The notes under the pieces were generated by a model. That model had not been told where the DNA came from. It worked only from the letters and a program-made list of their open reading frames with translations, and made no database searches. Position numbers and translations under genes: made by a program. A DNA stretch of 64,000 bases from Enterovibrio baiacu (GTDB lineage Bacteria > Pseudomonadota > Gammaproteobacteria > Enterobacterales > Vibrionaceae). The DNA lies in contig NZ_SCHN01000024.1 of the NCBI RefSeq assembly GCF_004120195.1, forward strand, positions 1 to 64,000, written 5' to 3'. Positions 1 through 9,564 of the stretch are shown here, one piece after another. Position 1 is the first letter of the stretch, and every line of letters begins with the position of its first letter.

Positions 1-2350
1 GCGTGTAGTCGGTGCCGAAGGTGAGGGTAGCCCCGTTGCTTAGGGTTACTGTTACATCAGTCTTTGGCGTGTGGTCGAGCGAGCCTGTGATGGTGGCTTT
101 GTCTGTGCCTTCTTCAACCGTGACATTGTTCAGCGTCAGGGTGGCCGCATCGCCGTTTTCGATGATATCAGCCACTGTAGTGGTGACGGTGGCGCCATCT
201 GCTTGCAGATCTTCCAGCTTAGCGTTGTCGCCCGTCTCGGTGATGCTTGCAATGCTGTTGGTGATGTTATCGGAGGTGTAAAGGTCGTTAGCCACATCCG
301 TGGTGGTCGAGCCTGCAGTCTGACCTGCTTTGATAGTGATTTCTTCACCGTTCGCCAGTGTGACGGTAATGTCGTTTTGGGCTTCACCGCCCACGAGGGT
401 TGCGGTGTAAGTAATCTGGCCACCTTCGTTGACCTTGTCAGACGCAGTGAGTTTGACGGTCACGGTGTTGATGGTGTCTTTAACAGAGACAGTGACGCTG
501 TCTGGTGAGGTCAGAGATTCAAAGTCACCGCCCGTGACGGTTACGTCATAGGTGGTGTCAGACGCATCGACTACAACGTCTTCACCGTTGTTGATATCAA
601 ATGGCGTGGAGGTCACCAAGGTACCCGGCGTGTAATCGGTGCCGAAGGTGAGGGTGGCCCCGTTGCTTAATGTCACCGTGACTTCAGTCTTTGGTGTGTG
701 GTCGAGCGAGCCCGTGATGGTGGCTTTTTCTGTGCCTTCTTCAACCGTGACATTGTTCAGTGTCAGGGTCGCGGCATCACCATCTTCCAACACGTCGGCC
801 ACGTCAGTGGTGACGGTAGTGCCATCTGCTTGAAGGTCTTCTAACTTAGCGTTGTCACCCGCCTCGGTGACATTGGCAATGCTGTTGGTGATGTCAGCGG
901 AGTCGTAAATATCGTTGGCAACGTCTGCGGTGACAGTGCCTTCGGTCTGACCCGCTTTGATAGTGATTTCTTCGCCGTTAGCCAAAGTCACTGTGATGTC
1001 GTTTTTCGCAACGCCGCCTTCTAGTGTGGCGGTGTAAGTGATCTTGCCACCTTCGTTGACCTTGTCAGACGCAGTGAGTTTCACGGTGACGGTGTCGATG
1101 GTGTCTTCAACAGAGACAGTGACGCTGTCTGGTGAGGTCAGAGATTCAAATTCACCGCCCGTGACGGTTACGTCATAGGTAATGTTTGACGCATCAACCA
1201 CGACATCTTCACCGTTGTTGATAGCGAATGGCGTGGAGGTCACCAAGGTGCCTGGCGTGTAATCGGTGCCGAAGGTGAGGGTAGCCCCGTTGCTTAATGT
1301 CACCGTGACTTCAGTCTTTGGTGTGTGGTCGAGCGAGCCCGTGATGGTGGCTTTATCTGTGCCTTCTTCAACCGTGACATTGTTCAGCGTCAAGGTGGCC
1401 GTATCGCCGTTTTCGATGATATCAGCCACAGTCGTGGTGACGGTTGCACCATCTGCTTGCAGGTCTTCCAGCTTAGCGTTGTTTCCTGTCTCAGTGACAT
1501 TAGCAATGCTGTTGGTGATGTTATCGGAGTGGTAAATATCGTTGGCAACATCTGCGGTGACAGTGCCTTCGGTCTGACCTGCTTTGATAGTGATTTCTTC
1601 ACCGTTCGCCAGTGTGACGGTAATGTCGTTTTTCGCAACGCCGCCTTCTAGTGTGGCGGTGTAAGTGATCTTGCCACCTTCGTTGACCTTGTCAGACGCA
1701 GTGAGTTTGACGGTCACGGCATCGATGGTGTCTTCAACAGAGACAGTGATGCTGTCTGGTGAGGTCAGAGATTCAAATTCACCGCCCGTGACGGTCACGT
1801 CATAGGTGGTGTCAGATGCATCAACCACGACATCTTCACCGTTGTTGATATCGAATGGCGTGGAGGTCACCAAGGTACCCGGCGTGTAATCGGTACCGAA
1901 GGTGAGGGTGGCACCGTTGCTTAGCGTTACCGTGACTTCAGTCTTTGGTGTGTGGTCGAGCGAGCCCGTGATGGTGGCTTTATCTGTGCCTTCTTTTACG
2001 GTGACATTGTTCAGGGTCAGGGTGGCGGTATCGCCGTTTTCGATGATATCAGCCACAGTCGTGGTGACGGTTGCGCCATCTGCTTGCAGGTCTTCCAGCT
2101 TAGCGTTGTTTCCTGTCTCAGTGACATTGGCAATGCTGTTGATGATGTCAGCGGAGTCGTAAATGTCGTTGGCAACGTCCGTAGTAACAGTACCTGATGT
2201 TTCGCCCGCGGTGATGGTGATCTTCTCACCGTTCGCCAAGGTGACGGTAATGTCATTTTTGGCGATGCCGCTTTCTAACGTTGCAGTGTAGGTGATTTCA
2301 TCACCTTCGTTGACAGAGCCAGACGCGGTCAGTTTGACGGTCACGGTGTC
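1..2350. repeat. 627-bp tandem repeats inside the adhesin gene
   Basis: The marker string GTGCCGAAGGTGAGGGT (plus strand; one base varies in the last copy) recurs at 12, 639, 1266 and 1893, exactly 627 bp (209 codons) apart. About 3.7 units are in the window, with scattered differences that are shared between non-adjacent units, as expected from recombination between copies. The period is a multiple of three, so changes in copy number keep the frame. Confidence 0.95.
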
Positions 2351-3808
2351 GCTATCATCTACGACTGTGTTTTTCACCGTACCTTCCAGCTTTACATCTT
2401 CAAAGCTGTTACTTGATACGTTATCGATGTTTACGGTCAGTGCTTGGTCAACTTGCTGATAAAGGTCATCAGCACGGACATCAACAGTCACCGAGCCTTC
2501 ACTTTCACCCGCTTTGATGGTGATGGTTTCCGCGTTGCTCAGGGGGACCGTGATGTCTTCATTGGTTGGGGCATTCAAAGTCACGGTGTATGTGATGGTG
2601 CTGCCTTCTGTAATGTCTTGCCCGTTGGTGTCCGAGCTCAAGGTGGCGGTGGTGGTGTCAGAATCATCTATCACTGTATGCGTGATGTTCCCGACCAAAA
2701 CAGTGCTCTCAAAAGTGTTGTTTGAGACATTGTCGATTGTAACGTTTATCGTCTGGTCATCTTGGGTGTAGTGATCGTCATCGCGAACACTTGCATCGAC
2801 GGAGCCGGATAGTTCACCTGCTTTAATAGTGATGATCTGTTGGTTACTCAACGTTATGGTAATGTCTTCGTTTGCCTCGGTGCTCAAGGTCACTATGTAA
2901 GTAATCTTGCCACCTTCAATGACTGTACCGTTTGCGGTGTTAGCGCTGAGTGTGATGGTCGTGATATCACTGTCATCAACAACCTGATTCGTCACCGTAC
3001 CTTGAGGCGTAGAGCTATCAAAACTATTCTCAGAAATGTTGTCGATGGTGACGGTCAGTGCTTTGTCGTCATCTTTGTAGAGGTCATCCTCTCGCGTGCT
3101 GACTGCGACTTGTCCAACGGTTTCACCCGCCAGCACCGTAATGTTTTCGCCATTGCTTAGGGTGATGGTGATGTCTTCTTGTGCTTGTTCGTTAAGGGTG
3201 ACGATGTAGGTGATTTCACCCCCTTCCACAATGTCTTTACCATTCGTCTCTGATGAGAGTGTAAAGGTCGCATCAATGGTTGGCGTTGGCACTGCTGGTG
3301 TCAGCGGTTCGGTCGGCGCAGATCCATCGCTACCAGAGGCTAAGCGAGTGTCTGTGGTATCACCTCTTTCCACCCTGACAGTATTGAATTCACGACTCAC
3401 CCCTTCGGTGTCGTATCCCGCTTTGGCTAATGTTTCGTTCGCGGCTCGGCCGATGGTGGTAGGTGCTTGAGAGCCTGTGTTTGACGTCGTTCCTCCAGCT
3501 GCTGTTGCTTCTAGCGCTTGCGTGGGGTCGAAGTCTTCATTGAGTAAGAGCGCTTGCAAGGCGGCAATTTCGGCATCTTGACTAAGGCTATCGAGCGAGA
3601 ACTCATCGGTTTCAGTCACGCCTAGCGGCAGTGCGCTCCCATCTTCTAATGCAAGGAGAGCGTTAGTACCTTCAGGGATAATGATTTCAGTACCTGCCGT
3701 GACGTCCGTTAATTCAGAAAGATGAACCTCTTTTCCATTAACTTTGACATGAACGTTTCCGTTGACTGAAATGACTGTCGCTGGCTGCTTGGTAATGATC
3801 GAATCCAT
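1..3808 (-). CDS. LapA-like giant RTX adhesin, N-terminal part (partial)
   Basis: The minus frame is open from an ATG at 3808 (AGGAAAG ribosome site 6 bases upstream) to the left edge, so the C-terminus is missing. Residues 1-55 (MDSIITKQPATVISVNGNVH onward) match the retention module of LapA-type adhesins, which plugs the outer-membrane exporter until LapG-type proteolysis. A low-complexity linker follows, then three about 100-residue Ig-like/Calx-beta-like repeats, each ending in a VVDDSD- or VIDDSD-type motif, then 209-residue units repeated almost identically. Known role of the family: type I secreted, surface-held biofilm adhesin regulated by c-di-GMP through LapD/LapG. No LapD, LapG or type I exporter is visible here; they may lie beyond the left edge. 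The product assignment is firm at family level; the ligand cannot be told. Confidence 0.9.
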   Translation of the reverse strand, partial: MDSIITKQPATVISVNGNVHVKVNGKEVHLSELTDVTAGTEIIIPEGTNALLALEDGSALPLGVTETDEFSLDSLSQDAEIAALQALLLNEDFDPTQALEATAAGGTTSNTGSQAPTTIGRAANETLAKAGYDTEGVSREFNTVRVERGDTTDTRLASGSDGSAPTEPLTPAVPTPTIDATFTLSSETNGKDIVEGGEITYIVTLNEQAQEDITITLSNGENITVLAGETVGQVAVSTREDDLYKDDDKALTVTIDNISENSFDSSTPQGTVTNQVVDDSDITTITLSANTANGTVIEGGKITYIVTLSTEANEDITITLSNQQIITIKAGELSGSVDASVRDDDHYTQDDQTINVTIDNVSNNTFESTVLVGNITHTVIDDSDTTTATLSSDTNGQDITEGSTITYTVTLNAPTNEDITVPLSNAETITIKAGESEGSVTVDVRADDLYQQVDQALTVNIDNVSSNSFEDVKLEGTVKNTVVDDSDTVTVKLTASGSVNEGDEITYTATLESGIAKNDITVTLANGEKITITAGETSGTVTTDVANDIYDSADIINSIANVTETGNNAKLEDLQADGATVTTTVADIIENGDTATLTLNNVTVKEGTDKATITGSLDHTPKTEVTVTLSNGATLTFGTDYTPGTLVTSTPFDINNGEDVVVDASDTTYDVTVTGGEFESLTSPDSITVSVEDTIDAVTVKLTASDKVNEGGKITYTATLEGGVAKNDITVTLANGEEITIKAGQTEGTVTADVANDIYHSDNITNSIANVTETGNNAKLEDLQADGATVTTTVADIIENGDTATLTLNNVTVEEGTDKATITGSLDHTPKTEVTVTLSNGATLTFGTDYTPGTLVTSTPFAINNGEDVVVDASNITYDVTVTGGEFESLTSPDSVTVSVEDTIDTVTVKLTASDKVNEGGKITYTATLEGGVAKNDITVTLANGEEITIKAGQTEGTVTADVANDIYDSADITNSIANVTEAGDNAKLEDLQADGTTVTTDVADVLEDGDAATLTLNNVTVEEGTEKATITGSLDHTPKTEVTVTLSNGATLTFGTDYTPGTLVTSTPFDINNGEDVVVDASDTTYDVTVTGGDFESLTSPDSVTVSVKDTINTVTVKLTASDKVNEGGQITYTATLVGGEAQNDITVTLANGEEITIKAGQTAGSTTTDVANDLYTSDNITNSIASITETGDNAKLEDLQADGATVTTTVADIIENGDAATLTLNNVTVEEGTDKATITGSLDHTPKTDVTVTLSNGATLTFGTDYT

Positions 3809-4241
3809 GAACGCTTTCCTGCAGATAGGTGAAACAAATGTGTATGCATCTATATAGACACATAAGTCTCATATATGTGACGATTGAAAACAATCAGAAT
3901 TTACGCGGTTGTTTAAGGAGATGTTTCAAAGGGTGATAAGTGCTGTAAAAACATATTGATGATTAAGCGTTGATATATCGATGATATTTAAGCGCGAATG
4001 CTCAGTGTATTACTGGTTATATACAGGTATGGGAAAGAGTAAACCTGAAAGGGGGCTTTCGAATCAGTTCAAGGTTTGAAGAACATTTCGTATGTTAACA
4101 ACACTGGGCGAGAATTATCTCAGCGTAATTTAGGCTTCAACGTTGAGTCTATGCGCCAGATCGTACAAAATACCTGCCGATTTAATATGACACGCAGATC
4201 TGCGGAACTCCCGCACTGCCTAACCCGGAAATTGCCCAAGC
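3809..4241. other. Divergent intergenic region, adhesin / prfC
   Basis: This 433-bp AT-rich stretch separates the divergent adhesin and prfC genes and must hold both promoters. It contains a small dyad (GATTG-AAAA-CAATC near 3884-3897) and several AT-rich strings. I see no convincing -35/-10 pair or known operator. A plus-strand reading frame starting at 4076 overlaps prfC out of frame and does not look real. Confidence 0.4.
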
Positions 4242-5831
4242 ATGTCAAACTCTCCATTCCAGCAAGAAGTCGACAAACGCCGTACGTTTGCGATTATTTC
4301 GCACCCGGATGCCGGTAAAACAACAATCACTGAAAAAGTGTTATTGTTCGGAAACGCGCTCCAGAAAGCCGGCACAGTTAAAGGTCGCGGTTCTAACCAA
4401 CATGCGAAATCAGACTGGATGGAAATGGAAAAAGAACGTGGTATCTCGGTGACGACGTCGGTGATGCAGTTCCCGTATAACGATTGCTTGGTAAACCTTC
4501 TTGATACGCCGGGACACGAAGACTTCTCTGAAGATACTTACCGTACTCTGACGGCTGTTGACTCCTGCTTGATGGTTATCGACGCTGCGAAAGGTGTTGA
4601 GGATCGCACACGCAAGCTGATGGAAGTTACCCGTCTTCGCGATACACCAATCGTAACCTTCATGAACAAATTGGACCGTGACATTCGTGATCCAATGGAA
4701 TTGCTTGATGAAGTTGAGAACGAGCTGAACATCGCTTGTGCGCCAGTCTCTTGGCCGATTGGTTGTGGTAAAGAGTTCAAAGGCGTTTACCACATTCACC
4801 GTGATGAATCGATTCTGTATCAAACAGGTCAAGGTCATACGATCCAAGAAAAACGCATCATTAAAGGGTTGGACAACCCTGAGCTTGATACGGCGATTGG
4901 TGATGATCTTGCCGCGCAACTGCGTGATGAGCTTGAACTGGTTATTGGTGCGTCACACGAGTTCGATCAAGAACTGTTTACTCAAGGTGAACTGACGCCA
5001 GTCTTCTTTGGTACCGCACTGGGTAACTTTGGTGTTGACCACATGTTGGATGGTTTGACGGAGTGGGCGCCTAAGCCGTTGGCTCGCCAAGCGCATGAGC
5101 GTGCGGTTGAATCAAGCGAAGACAAATTCAGTGGTTTCGTCTTTAAGATCCAAGCAAACATGGATCCAAAACACCGCGACCGCATTGCATTCATGCGCAT
5201 CGTGTCAGGCAAATACAGTCAAGGCATGAAAATGAAGCATGTACGCACCGGTAAAATGGTGTCTATTTCTGATGCGGTAACCTTCATGGCAGGCGACCGT
5301 TCGCGCGCGGCTGAAGCCTATGCCGGCGACATTATTGGTTTGCACAACCACGGCACGATTCAGATTGGTGATACCTTCACTCAAAGTGAAGATTTGAAGT
5401 TCTCAGGCATTCCTAACTTCGCACCAGAATTGTTCCGTCGCATTCGTCTGCGTGATCCACTGAAGCAAAAACAATTGCTGAAGGGGCTTGTTCAGCTGTC
5501 TGAAGAAGGTGCAGTGCAGGTGTTCCGTCCGCTTGTGTCTAACGACTTGATCGTCGGTGCGGTCGGTGTACTTCAGTTTGACGTGGTTGTTGCGCGTTTG
5601 AAGTCTGAGTACAACGTAGAAGCGATTTATGAGCCAGTGAACGTTGCGACAGCGCGTTGGGTTGAATGCACTGATGGTAAGAAGTTGGATGATTTCCAGC
5701 GTAAGAACCAGTCTAACCTTGCGTTGGATGGCGGTGACAACTTAACGTACATTGCGCCAACCATGGTAAACCTGAGTTTGACGCAAGAACGTCACCCTGA
5801 CGTCAGTTTCCGCGCCACTCGCGAGCATTGA
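4242..5831 (+). CDS. prfC: Peptide chain release factor 3
   Basis: The product is a 529-residue translational GTPase of the size usual for RF3. The N-terminus ([20 protein letters not shown]) carries the P-loop, followed by the switch region RGISVTTS, the G3 motif [16 protein letters not shown] and the G4 motif NKLDRD. RF3 recycles RF1/RF2 from the ribosome after peptide release and acts in the cytoplasm. The ATG at 4242 gives the standard N-terminus [15 protein letters not shown]; only a weak GGAA ribosome site precedes it. The gene is followed by a good hairpin terminator, so it is probably monocistronic. The assignment is secure. Confidence 0.98.
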   Translation: MSNSPFQQEVDKRRTFAIISHPDAGKTTITEKVLLFGNALQKAGTVKGRGSNQHAKSDWMEMEKERGISVTTSVMQFPYNDCLVNLLDTPGHEDFSEDTYRTLTAVDSCLMVIDAAKGVEDRTRKLMEVTRLRDTPIVTFMNKLDRDIRDPMELLDEVENELNIACAPVSWPIGCGKEFKGVYHIHRDESILYQTGQGHTIQEKRIIKGLDNPELDTAIGDDLAAQLRDELELVIGASHEFDQELFTQGELTPVFFGTALGNFGVDHMLDGLTEWAPKPLARQAHERAVESSEDKFSGFVFKIQANMDPKHRDRIAFMRIVSGKYSQGMKMKHVRTGKMVSISDAVTFMAGDRSRAAEAYAGDIIGLHNHGTIQIGDTFTQSEDLKFSGIPNFAPELFRRIRLRDPLKQKQLLKGLVQLSEEGAVQVFRPLVSNDLIVGAVGVLQFDVVVARLKSEYNVEAIYEPVNVATARWVECTDGKKLDDFQRKNQSNLALDGGDNLTYIAPTMVNLSLTQERHPDVSFRATREH

Positions 5832-5870
5832 TTCAGCACTGTTGCGGTTGGCAACATGCATGATCTAAAC

Positions 5871-5898
5871 AAAAGCCGTCTTAATTGACGGCTTTTTT
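5871..5898 (+). terminator. Rho-independent terminator after prfC
   Basis: A 10-bp stem AAAAGCCGTC / GACGGCTTTT with loop TTAATT is followed by more T. It lies 40 bases after the prfC stop and just before the yjjV ribosome site. Confidence 0.85.
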
Positions 5899-5929
5899 GT
5901 ATGCTAAGGAAAAAGAAAAAGGAATTCAG

Positions 5930-6697
5930 ATGATAGATACTCACTGCCACTTCGATTTCCCTCCTTTTGGTGATGATCCTGCTTATTGGGTATCTCGCTC
6001 AGTGGATGCGGGGCTCACGTCGATCATCGTGCCTAGTGTGACTGCAGACCGATGGTCATCCGTGCAATCACTTTCTGCCTCTCATTCTCCGCTCTATTTT
6101 GCCGTGGGCTTGCACCCTGTGTGGTCATCTTCACACCAAGAGGGAGACATCGCCGCATTGGAAGCGTTTTTGGCAACGTCTCCCGAAAAGTGTGTTGCGG
6201 TGGGCGAGTGTGGGCTGGATTTTATGATCGATGATGCAAACCCTCAGGCACAAATTGACATATTGAAGCAGCAACTCACCCTTGCAGAAACATTCCAACT
6301 TCCCGTCATTCTCCATTGTCGAAAAGCGCACAATGAACTTTTGCAGGTGCTTAACGGTTTTCCAAATGTAAAAGGTGTTTTGCACGCGTTTAGTGGCAGC
6401 AAAGAGATGGGGCTGAACTATATTAAACGTGGTTTTTTGCTCGGGATTGGTGGAACCATTACCTATGAACGTGCCAACAAAACCCGAAATGCCATTGCAG
6501 AATTACCGATTTCCGCAATGGTATTGGAAACGGATGCCCCGGACATGCCCGTCTCTGGCTACCAAGGTGAGCCCAATTTACCTGAGCGTTTATTGCTCAT
6601 TGCTGAAGCTCTGGCGGGTTTAAAAGACAGCAGTGTAGATGAAATTATTCAAGCAACATCGCAAAACGCGCGTCAGCTATTTGCGTTGAACAGCTAG
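5930..6697 (+). CDS. yjjV: TatD-family metal-dependent hydrolase YjjV
   Basis: The 255-residue protein opens with MIDTHCHFDFPPFGDD, the HxH metal-binding motif of TatD-like hydrolases, and contains VAVGECGLDF (metal-ligand Glu), VILHCRK (His), LHAFSG (His) and LETDAPDMP (Asp). The DFPPF and TDAPDMP wording matches E. coli YjjV more than TatD itself. The family comprises metal-dependent phosphoesterases/deoxyribonucleases; YjjV's substrate is not settled. I chose the ATG at 5930 because AAGGA lies 8 bases upstream; the longer frame from 5885 would start within the prfC terminator. Its place next to prfC and the deo cluster resembles the E. coli yjjV-deo neighbourhood. Confidence 0.9.
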   Translation: MIDTHCHFDFPPFGDDPAYWVSRSVDAGLTSIIVPSVTADRWSSVQSLSASHSPLYFAVGLHPVWSSSHQEGDIAALEAFLATSPEKCVAVGECGLDFMIDDANPQAQIDILKQQLTLAETFQLPVILHCRKAHNELLQVLNGFPNVKGVLHAFSGSKEMGLNYIKRGFLLGIGGTITYERANKTRNAIAELPISAMVLETDAPDMPVSGYQGEPNLPERLLLIAEALAGLKDSSVDEIIQATSQNARQLFALNS

Positions 6698-6740
6698 ATT
6701 TCATCGTTTGCCTAAACGTTTGCGTAAGACATACGTCACA

Positions 6741-6838
6741 AAATATGATCAATATCACCTTTCTGAGTGAATTGAGCCGTAATTTTCACTCTAAGTGTGA
6801 CTAATGCATTCCTATGGGTGCGAACTCAAGCGTATAAT
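6741..6838 (+). promoter_or_regulatory. nupC promoter with tandem CRP (CytR-type) sites
   Basis: A CRP-like site at 6741-6762 has half-sites ATGATC and ATATCAC and matches 18 of 22 positions of the CRP consensus. A second, weaker site at 6793-6814 has a perfect TGTGA left half only. Their centres (6751.5 and 6803.5) are 52 bp apart. A perfect -10 TATAAT lies at 6833-6838 with no good -35. If transcription starts near 6845, the sites sit at -93.5 and -41.5, the spacing known for CRP/CytR-controlled nucleoside promoters such as deoP2. Regulation by CRP and CytR is inferred. Confidence 0.65.
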
Positions 6839-6898
6839 CGCCGCCGGAAATACATTCCAATTTGTCGAGACGCCAAGATTTTTTAGGAACCCCTTAAT

Positions 6899-8140
6899 AT
6901 GAGCCTGATTATGAGCCTTGTAGGGATGGTTGTACTGCTTGCTATCGCAGTGCTTCTATCTGATAACCGCAAAGCAATTAACATTCGTACCGTTGGTGGT
7001 GCGTTTGCTATCCAGTTTATCCTGGGTGGTTTTATCCTGTTCGTTCCGTGGGGCCAAACCCTGCTGAATGGTATGGCAAACGCAGTACAGAACGTGATCA
7101 ACTACGGTAAAGACGGTATTGGCTTCCTGTTTGGTAGCCTGGTTAACTTCTCTGTAGATGGCATTGGTTTTATCTTTGCTTTCCAAGTGTTGCCAACCGT
7201 TGTGTTCTTCTCTGCGCTGATCAGCGTACTTTACTACCTAGGTATCATGCAGTTTGTTATCCGCATCCTGGGTGGCGCACTACGTAAAGTACTGGGTACG
7301 TCGCACGCAGAATCAATGTCTGCAACGGCGAACATTTTCGTAGGTCAAACTGAAGCACCTTTGGTTGTTCGTCCTTACGTACCAAAAATGACCCAATCAG
7401 AGTTGTTCGCAGTAATGTGTGGTGGTATGGCATCTGTTGCAGGTGGTGTACTAGCAGGTTACGCAGCGATGGGTGTTCCTCTTTCTTACCTGATTGCCGC
7501 TTCATTCATGGCAGCACCAGGTGGTCTTCTGTTCGCGAAAATCATCAAGCCTGAAACTGATCAACCTATTGAGCAGTTCGGTAAAGATTCTGATGATGAA
7601 GAAGAAGACAAGCCTGCAAACCTTATCGATGCAGCTGCTGGCGGCGCATCTTCTGGTATGCAACTTGCGCTGAACATCGGTGCAATGCTGTTGGCATTCA
7701 TCGGCCTTATCGCGCTGATCAACGGCATGCTTAGCGGCATCGGTGGCTGGTTCGGTATGGAAGGTCTAACCCTTGAGTGGTTGCTAGGTAAGGTGTTCGC
7801 ACCGCTTGCATTCCTTATCGGTGTGCCTTGGTCTGAAGCTGACCTAGCAGGTTCTTTCATCGGTCAGAAGATCGTTGTGAACGAATTCGTTGCTTACCTG
7901 AACTTCACGCCAATGATCGCTGAACTGTCAGACAAGACTGTTGCGATTATCTCGTTCGCACTGTGTGGTTTTGCTAACCTGTCTTCTGTTGCTATCCTTC
8001 TGGGTGGTCTAGGCAGCATCGCACCAACACGTCGCCACGACATCGCACGCTTCGGTATGAAAGCTGTTGCTGCAGGTACACTGTCTAACTTGATGAGTGC
8101 GACCATTGCAGGCTTCTTCCTGACGCTAGCCGCTCTGTAA
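6899..8140 (+). CDS. nupC: NupC-family concentrative nucleoside transporter
   Basis: The 413-residue protein is hydrophobic throughout, with about ten membrane segments. It has the CNT-family signatures [13 protein letters not shown] (substrate/cation site), TRSELF-like [24 protein letters not shown], and the C-terminal [13 protein letters not shown] and [17 protein letters not shown]. The protein imports nucleosides across the inner membrane by ion symport. It stands directly upstream of the deo operon that degrades them, and behind a CRP/CytR-type promoter. A second in-frame ATG lies four codons in; I kept the first. A strong terminator follows, so deoCABD has its own promoter. Confidence 0.95.
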   Translation: MSLIMSLVGMVVLLAIAVLLSDNRKAINIRTVGGAFAIQFILGGFILFVPWGQTLLNGMANAVQNVINYGKDGIGFLFGSLVNFSVDGIGFIFAFQVLPTVVFFSALISVLYYLGIMQFVIRILGGALRKVLGTSHAESMSATANIFVGQTEAPLVVRPYVPKMTQSELFAVMCGGMASVAGGVLAGYAAMGVPLSYLIAASFMAAPGGLLFAKIIKPETDQPIEQFGKDSDDEEEDKPANLIDAAAGGASSGMQLALNIGAMLLAFIGLIALINGMLSGIGGWFGMEGLTLEWLLGKVFAPLAFLIGVPWSEADLAGSFIGQKIVVNEFVAYLNFTPMIAELSDKTVAIISFALCGFANLSSVAILLGGLGSIAPTRRHDIARFGMKAVAAGTLSNLMSATIAGFFLTLAAL

Positions 8141-8162
8141 TTTAGCAGTAAAAAAGACGTTG

Positions 8163-8192
8163 AAAACCGCCTCCTCGTGAGGCGGTTTTTTT
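8163..8192 (+). terminator. Rho-independent terminator after nupC
   Basis: An 11-bp perfect stem AAAACCGCCTC / GAGGCGGTTTT with loop CTCGT is followed by TTT, 22 bases after the nupC stop. Confidence 0.92.
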
Positions 8193-8705
8193 ATGCCTGA
8201 TACGACAAAAGAAGCCGTGCTCAATACGGATTGAAGGAGTCGTAATTATTCCCCACGAATAAGACACAGACATGCCAGATCGCGGCGTATATTTTTAAGT
8301 GCTGTTGATAAGAGAAAACACAGTGTTGATGAGGCGAATAATCAACACAGTGTTTTTCAACAGAAACAGGTAACACCTAGTGCTTGCTGAAGAACATTGG
8401 TAAAATTGGTGAGCGCTGTCAAAGATTCAGAGGTGGTATTTCACTAAATTTCATCTCAGTTTCACACAGTCAGCGGAGCAGTGAAACATAGACGCCTGAG
8501 TGAACCGGATCTGCATCGGTACTTGGGTAGACATCCCGGCAACGGGGTGCGCGGCAACAAGGATTGTTGGTTGGTTTGATGTTTATTTGAATATGCACAA
8601 TAAGCACACCAAACTTCATGGAGCCAAGTCCGCTCATCAAATTGAACGTCACCTTTTGATGTTGAGTTTGTCACTTGGTTTTGAAAATTTAGACTGGAGA
8701 AAGTC
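8193..8705 (+). promoter_or_regulatory. Long deoC leader / control region
   Basis: The 513 bases between the nupC terminator and deoC hold two copies of the palindrome AACACAGTGTT (8317-8327 and 8344-8354), and a dyad GTTTCAC...GTGAAAC around 8460-8488. No strong CRP site matches here. A 69-codon reading frame (8500-8709) ends by overlapping the deoC start as ATGA. It has no ribosome site or recognisable homology, so it is more likely leader RNA than a gene. The deo promoter(s) must be here but I cannot place the -35/-10 boxes. Confidence 0.45.
8315..8356. repeat. Paired palindromes / inverted repeat upstream of deoC
   Basis: AAAACACAGTGTTGAT (8315-8330) and ATCAACACAGTGTTTT (8341-8356) form an inverted repeat with one mismatch and a 10-base spacer. 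Each arm also contains the odd palindrome AACACAGTGTT, so the pair can be read as two operators 27 bp apart or as one RNA hairpin. Confidence 0.6.
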
Positions 8706-9479
8706 ATGAGCGAATTAAAATCAGCAGCACTACGTGCCCTTAAACTGATGGATCTTACTACCCTGAACGATGACGACACTGACGCGAAAGTTATCGAACT
8801 GTGTAAGAGCGCGAAAAGCCCTGCTGGCAATACTGCTGCTATCTGCATCTACCCACGCTTCATCCCTGTTGCAAAAAAACAGCTTCGTGAGCAAGGTACC
8901 CCTGAGATTAAAATCGCGACCGTGACAAACTTCCCACACGGTAACGACGACATTGAGATCGCGGTTGCTGAAACCAAAGCTGCAGTGGCTTACGGCGCTG
9001 ATGAAGTTGACGTTGTATTCCCATACCGCACGCTTATCGCTGGCGATGAAAACACAGGCTTTGAACTGGTTAAGCAGTGTAAAGCAGCGTGTGGCGATAT
9101 TACGTTGAAAGTGATCATCGAAACGGGCGAACTGAAAGAAGCGGCGTTGATCAAACGTGCTTCTGAGATCGCTATCGAAGCGGGCGCTGATTTCATTAAA
9201 ACCTCAACGGGTAAAGTGCCTGTTAACGCAACCCCTGAATCTGCTGAAATCATGCTGACCGTGATCAAAGACATGGGTGTTGCTGAGAGAGTAGGTTTCA
9301 AACCTGCTGGCGGCGTACGTACTGCGGAAGACGCAGCAGAATACCTTGCGATGGCAGATCGCATCCTTGGTGGTGAGTGGGCGGACAACGCGCACTACCG
9401 TTTTGGTGCTTCAAGCCTACTTGCGAACCTACTTCACACCTTGGGTGAAGGCGAGAAAGCGGCAGAAGGCGGCTACTGA
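8706..9479 (+). CDS. deoC: Deoxyribose-phosphate aldolase
   Basis: The 257-residue DeoC cleaves 2-deoxyribose-5-phosphate into acetaldehyde and glyceraldehyde-3-phosphate. Visible class I aldolase features are [23 protein letters not shown], the Schiff-base region FIKTSTGK, and [10 protein letters not shown] with the second catalytic lysine. Length equals that of E. coli DeoC within a few residues. The ATG at 8706 has GGAGAAAG seven bases upstream. It is the first gene of a deoC-deoA-deoB-deoD operon, with all four genes on the plus strand and no terminator between them. Confidence 0.97.
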   Translation: MSELKSAALRALKLMDLTTLNDDDTDAKVIELCKSAKSPAGNTAAICIYPRFIPVAKKQLREQGTPEIKIATVTNFPHGNDDIEIAVAETKAAVAYGADEVDVVFPYRTLIAGDENTGFELVKQCKAACGDITLKVIIETGELKEAALIKRASEIAIEAGADFIKTSTGKVPVNATPESAEIMLTVIKDMGVAERVGFKPAGGVRTAEDAAEYLAMADRILGGEWADNAHYRFGASSLLANLLHTLGEGEKAAEGGY

Positions 9480-9501
9480 TCCTCTCGATTATGTAGCGAT
9501 C

Positions 9502-9522
9502 GGGGAGTGCGATGCATTCCCC
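9502..9522 (+). other. Intercistronic hairpin deoC-deoA
   Basis: GGGGAGTGC / GCATTCCCC (one G-U pair, loop GAT) lies between deoC and deoA. It is not followed by a T run, so it is more likely an mRNA-stability or processing hairpin than a terminator. Confidence 0.5.
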
Positions 9523-9564
9523 ATCCAATAGACCTTCGTCTGTTCCTTGTTTGTGAGGTGTTTT

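Noticed and set aside
12-3470. Many plus-strand and other minus-strand reading frames of 60-145 codons over the adhesin gene
   Set aside because: They repeat every 627 bp with the adhesin units and have no ribosome sites; they are shadows of a biased repeat sequence.
4076-4318. 80-codon plus-strand frame before prfC
   Set aside because: It overlaps the start of prfC in another frame, has no ribosome site and no known motif.
8500-8709. 69-codon frame that overlaps the deoC start as ATGA
   Set aside because: The overlap looks like translational coupling, but there is no ribosome site and deoC has its own strong one; it more likely reflects leader sequence.
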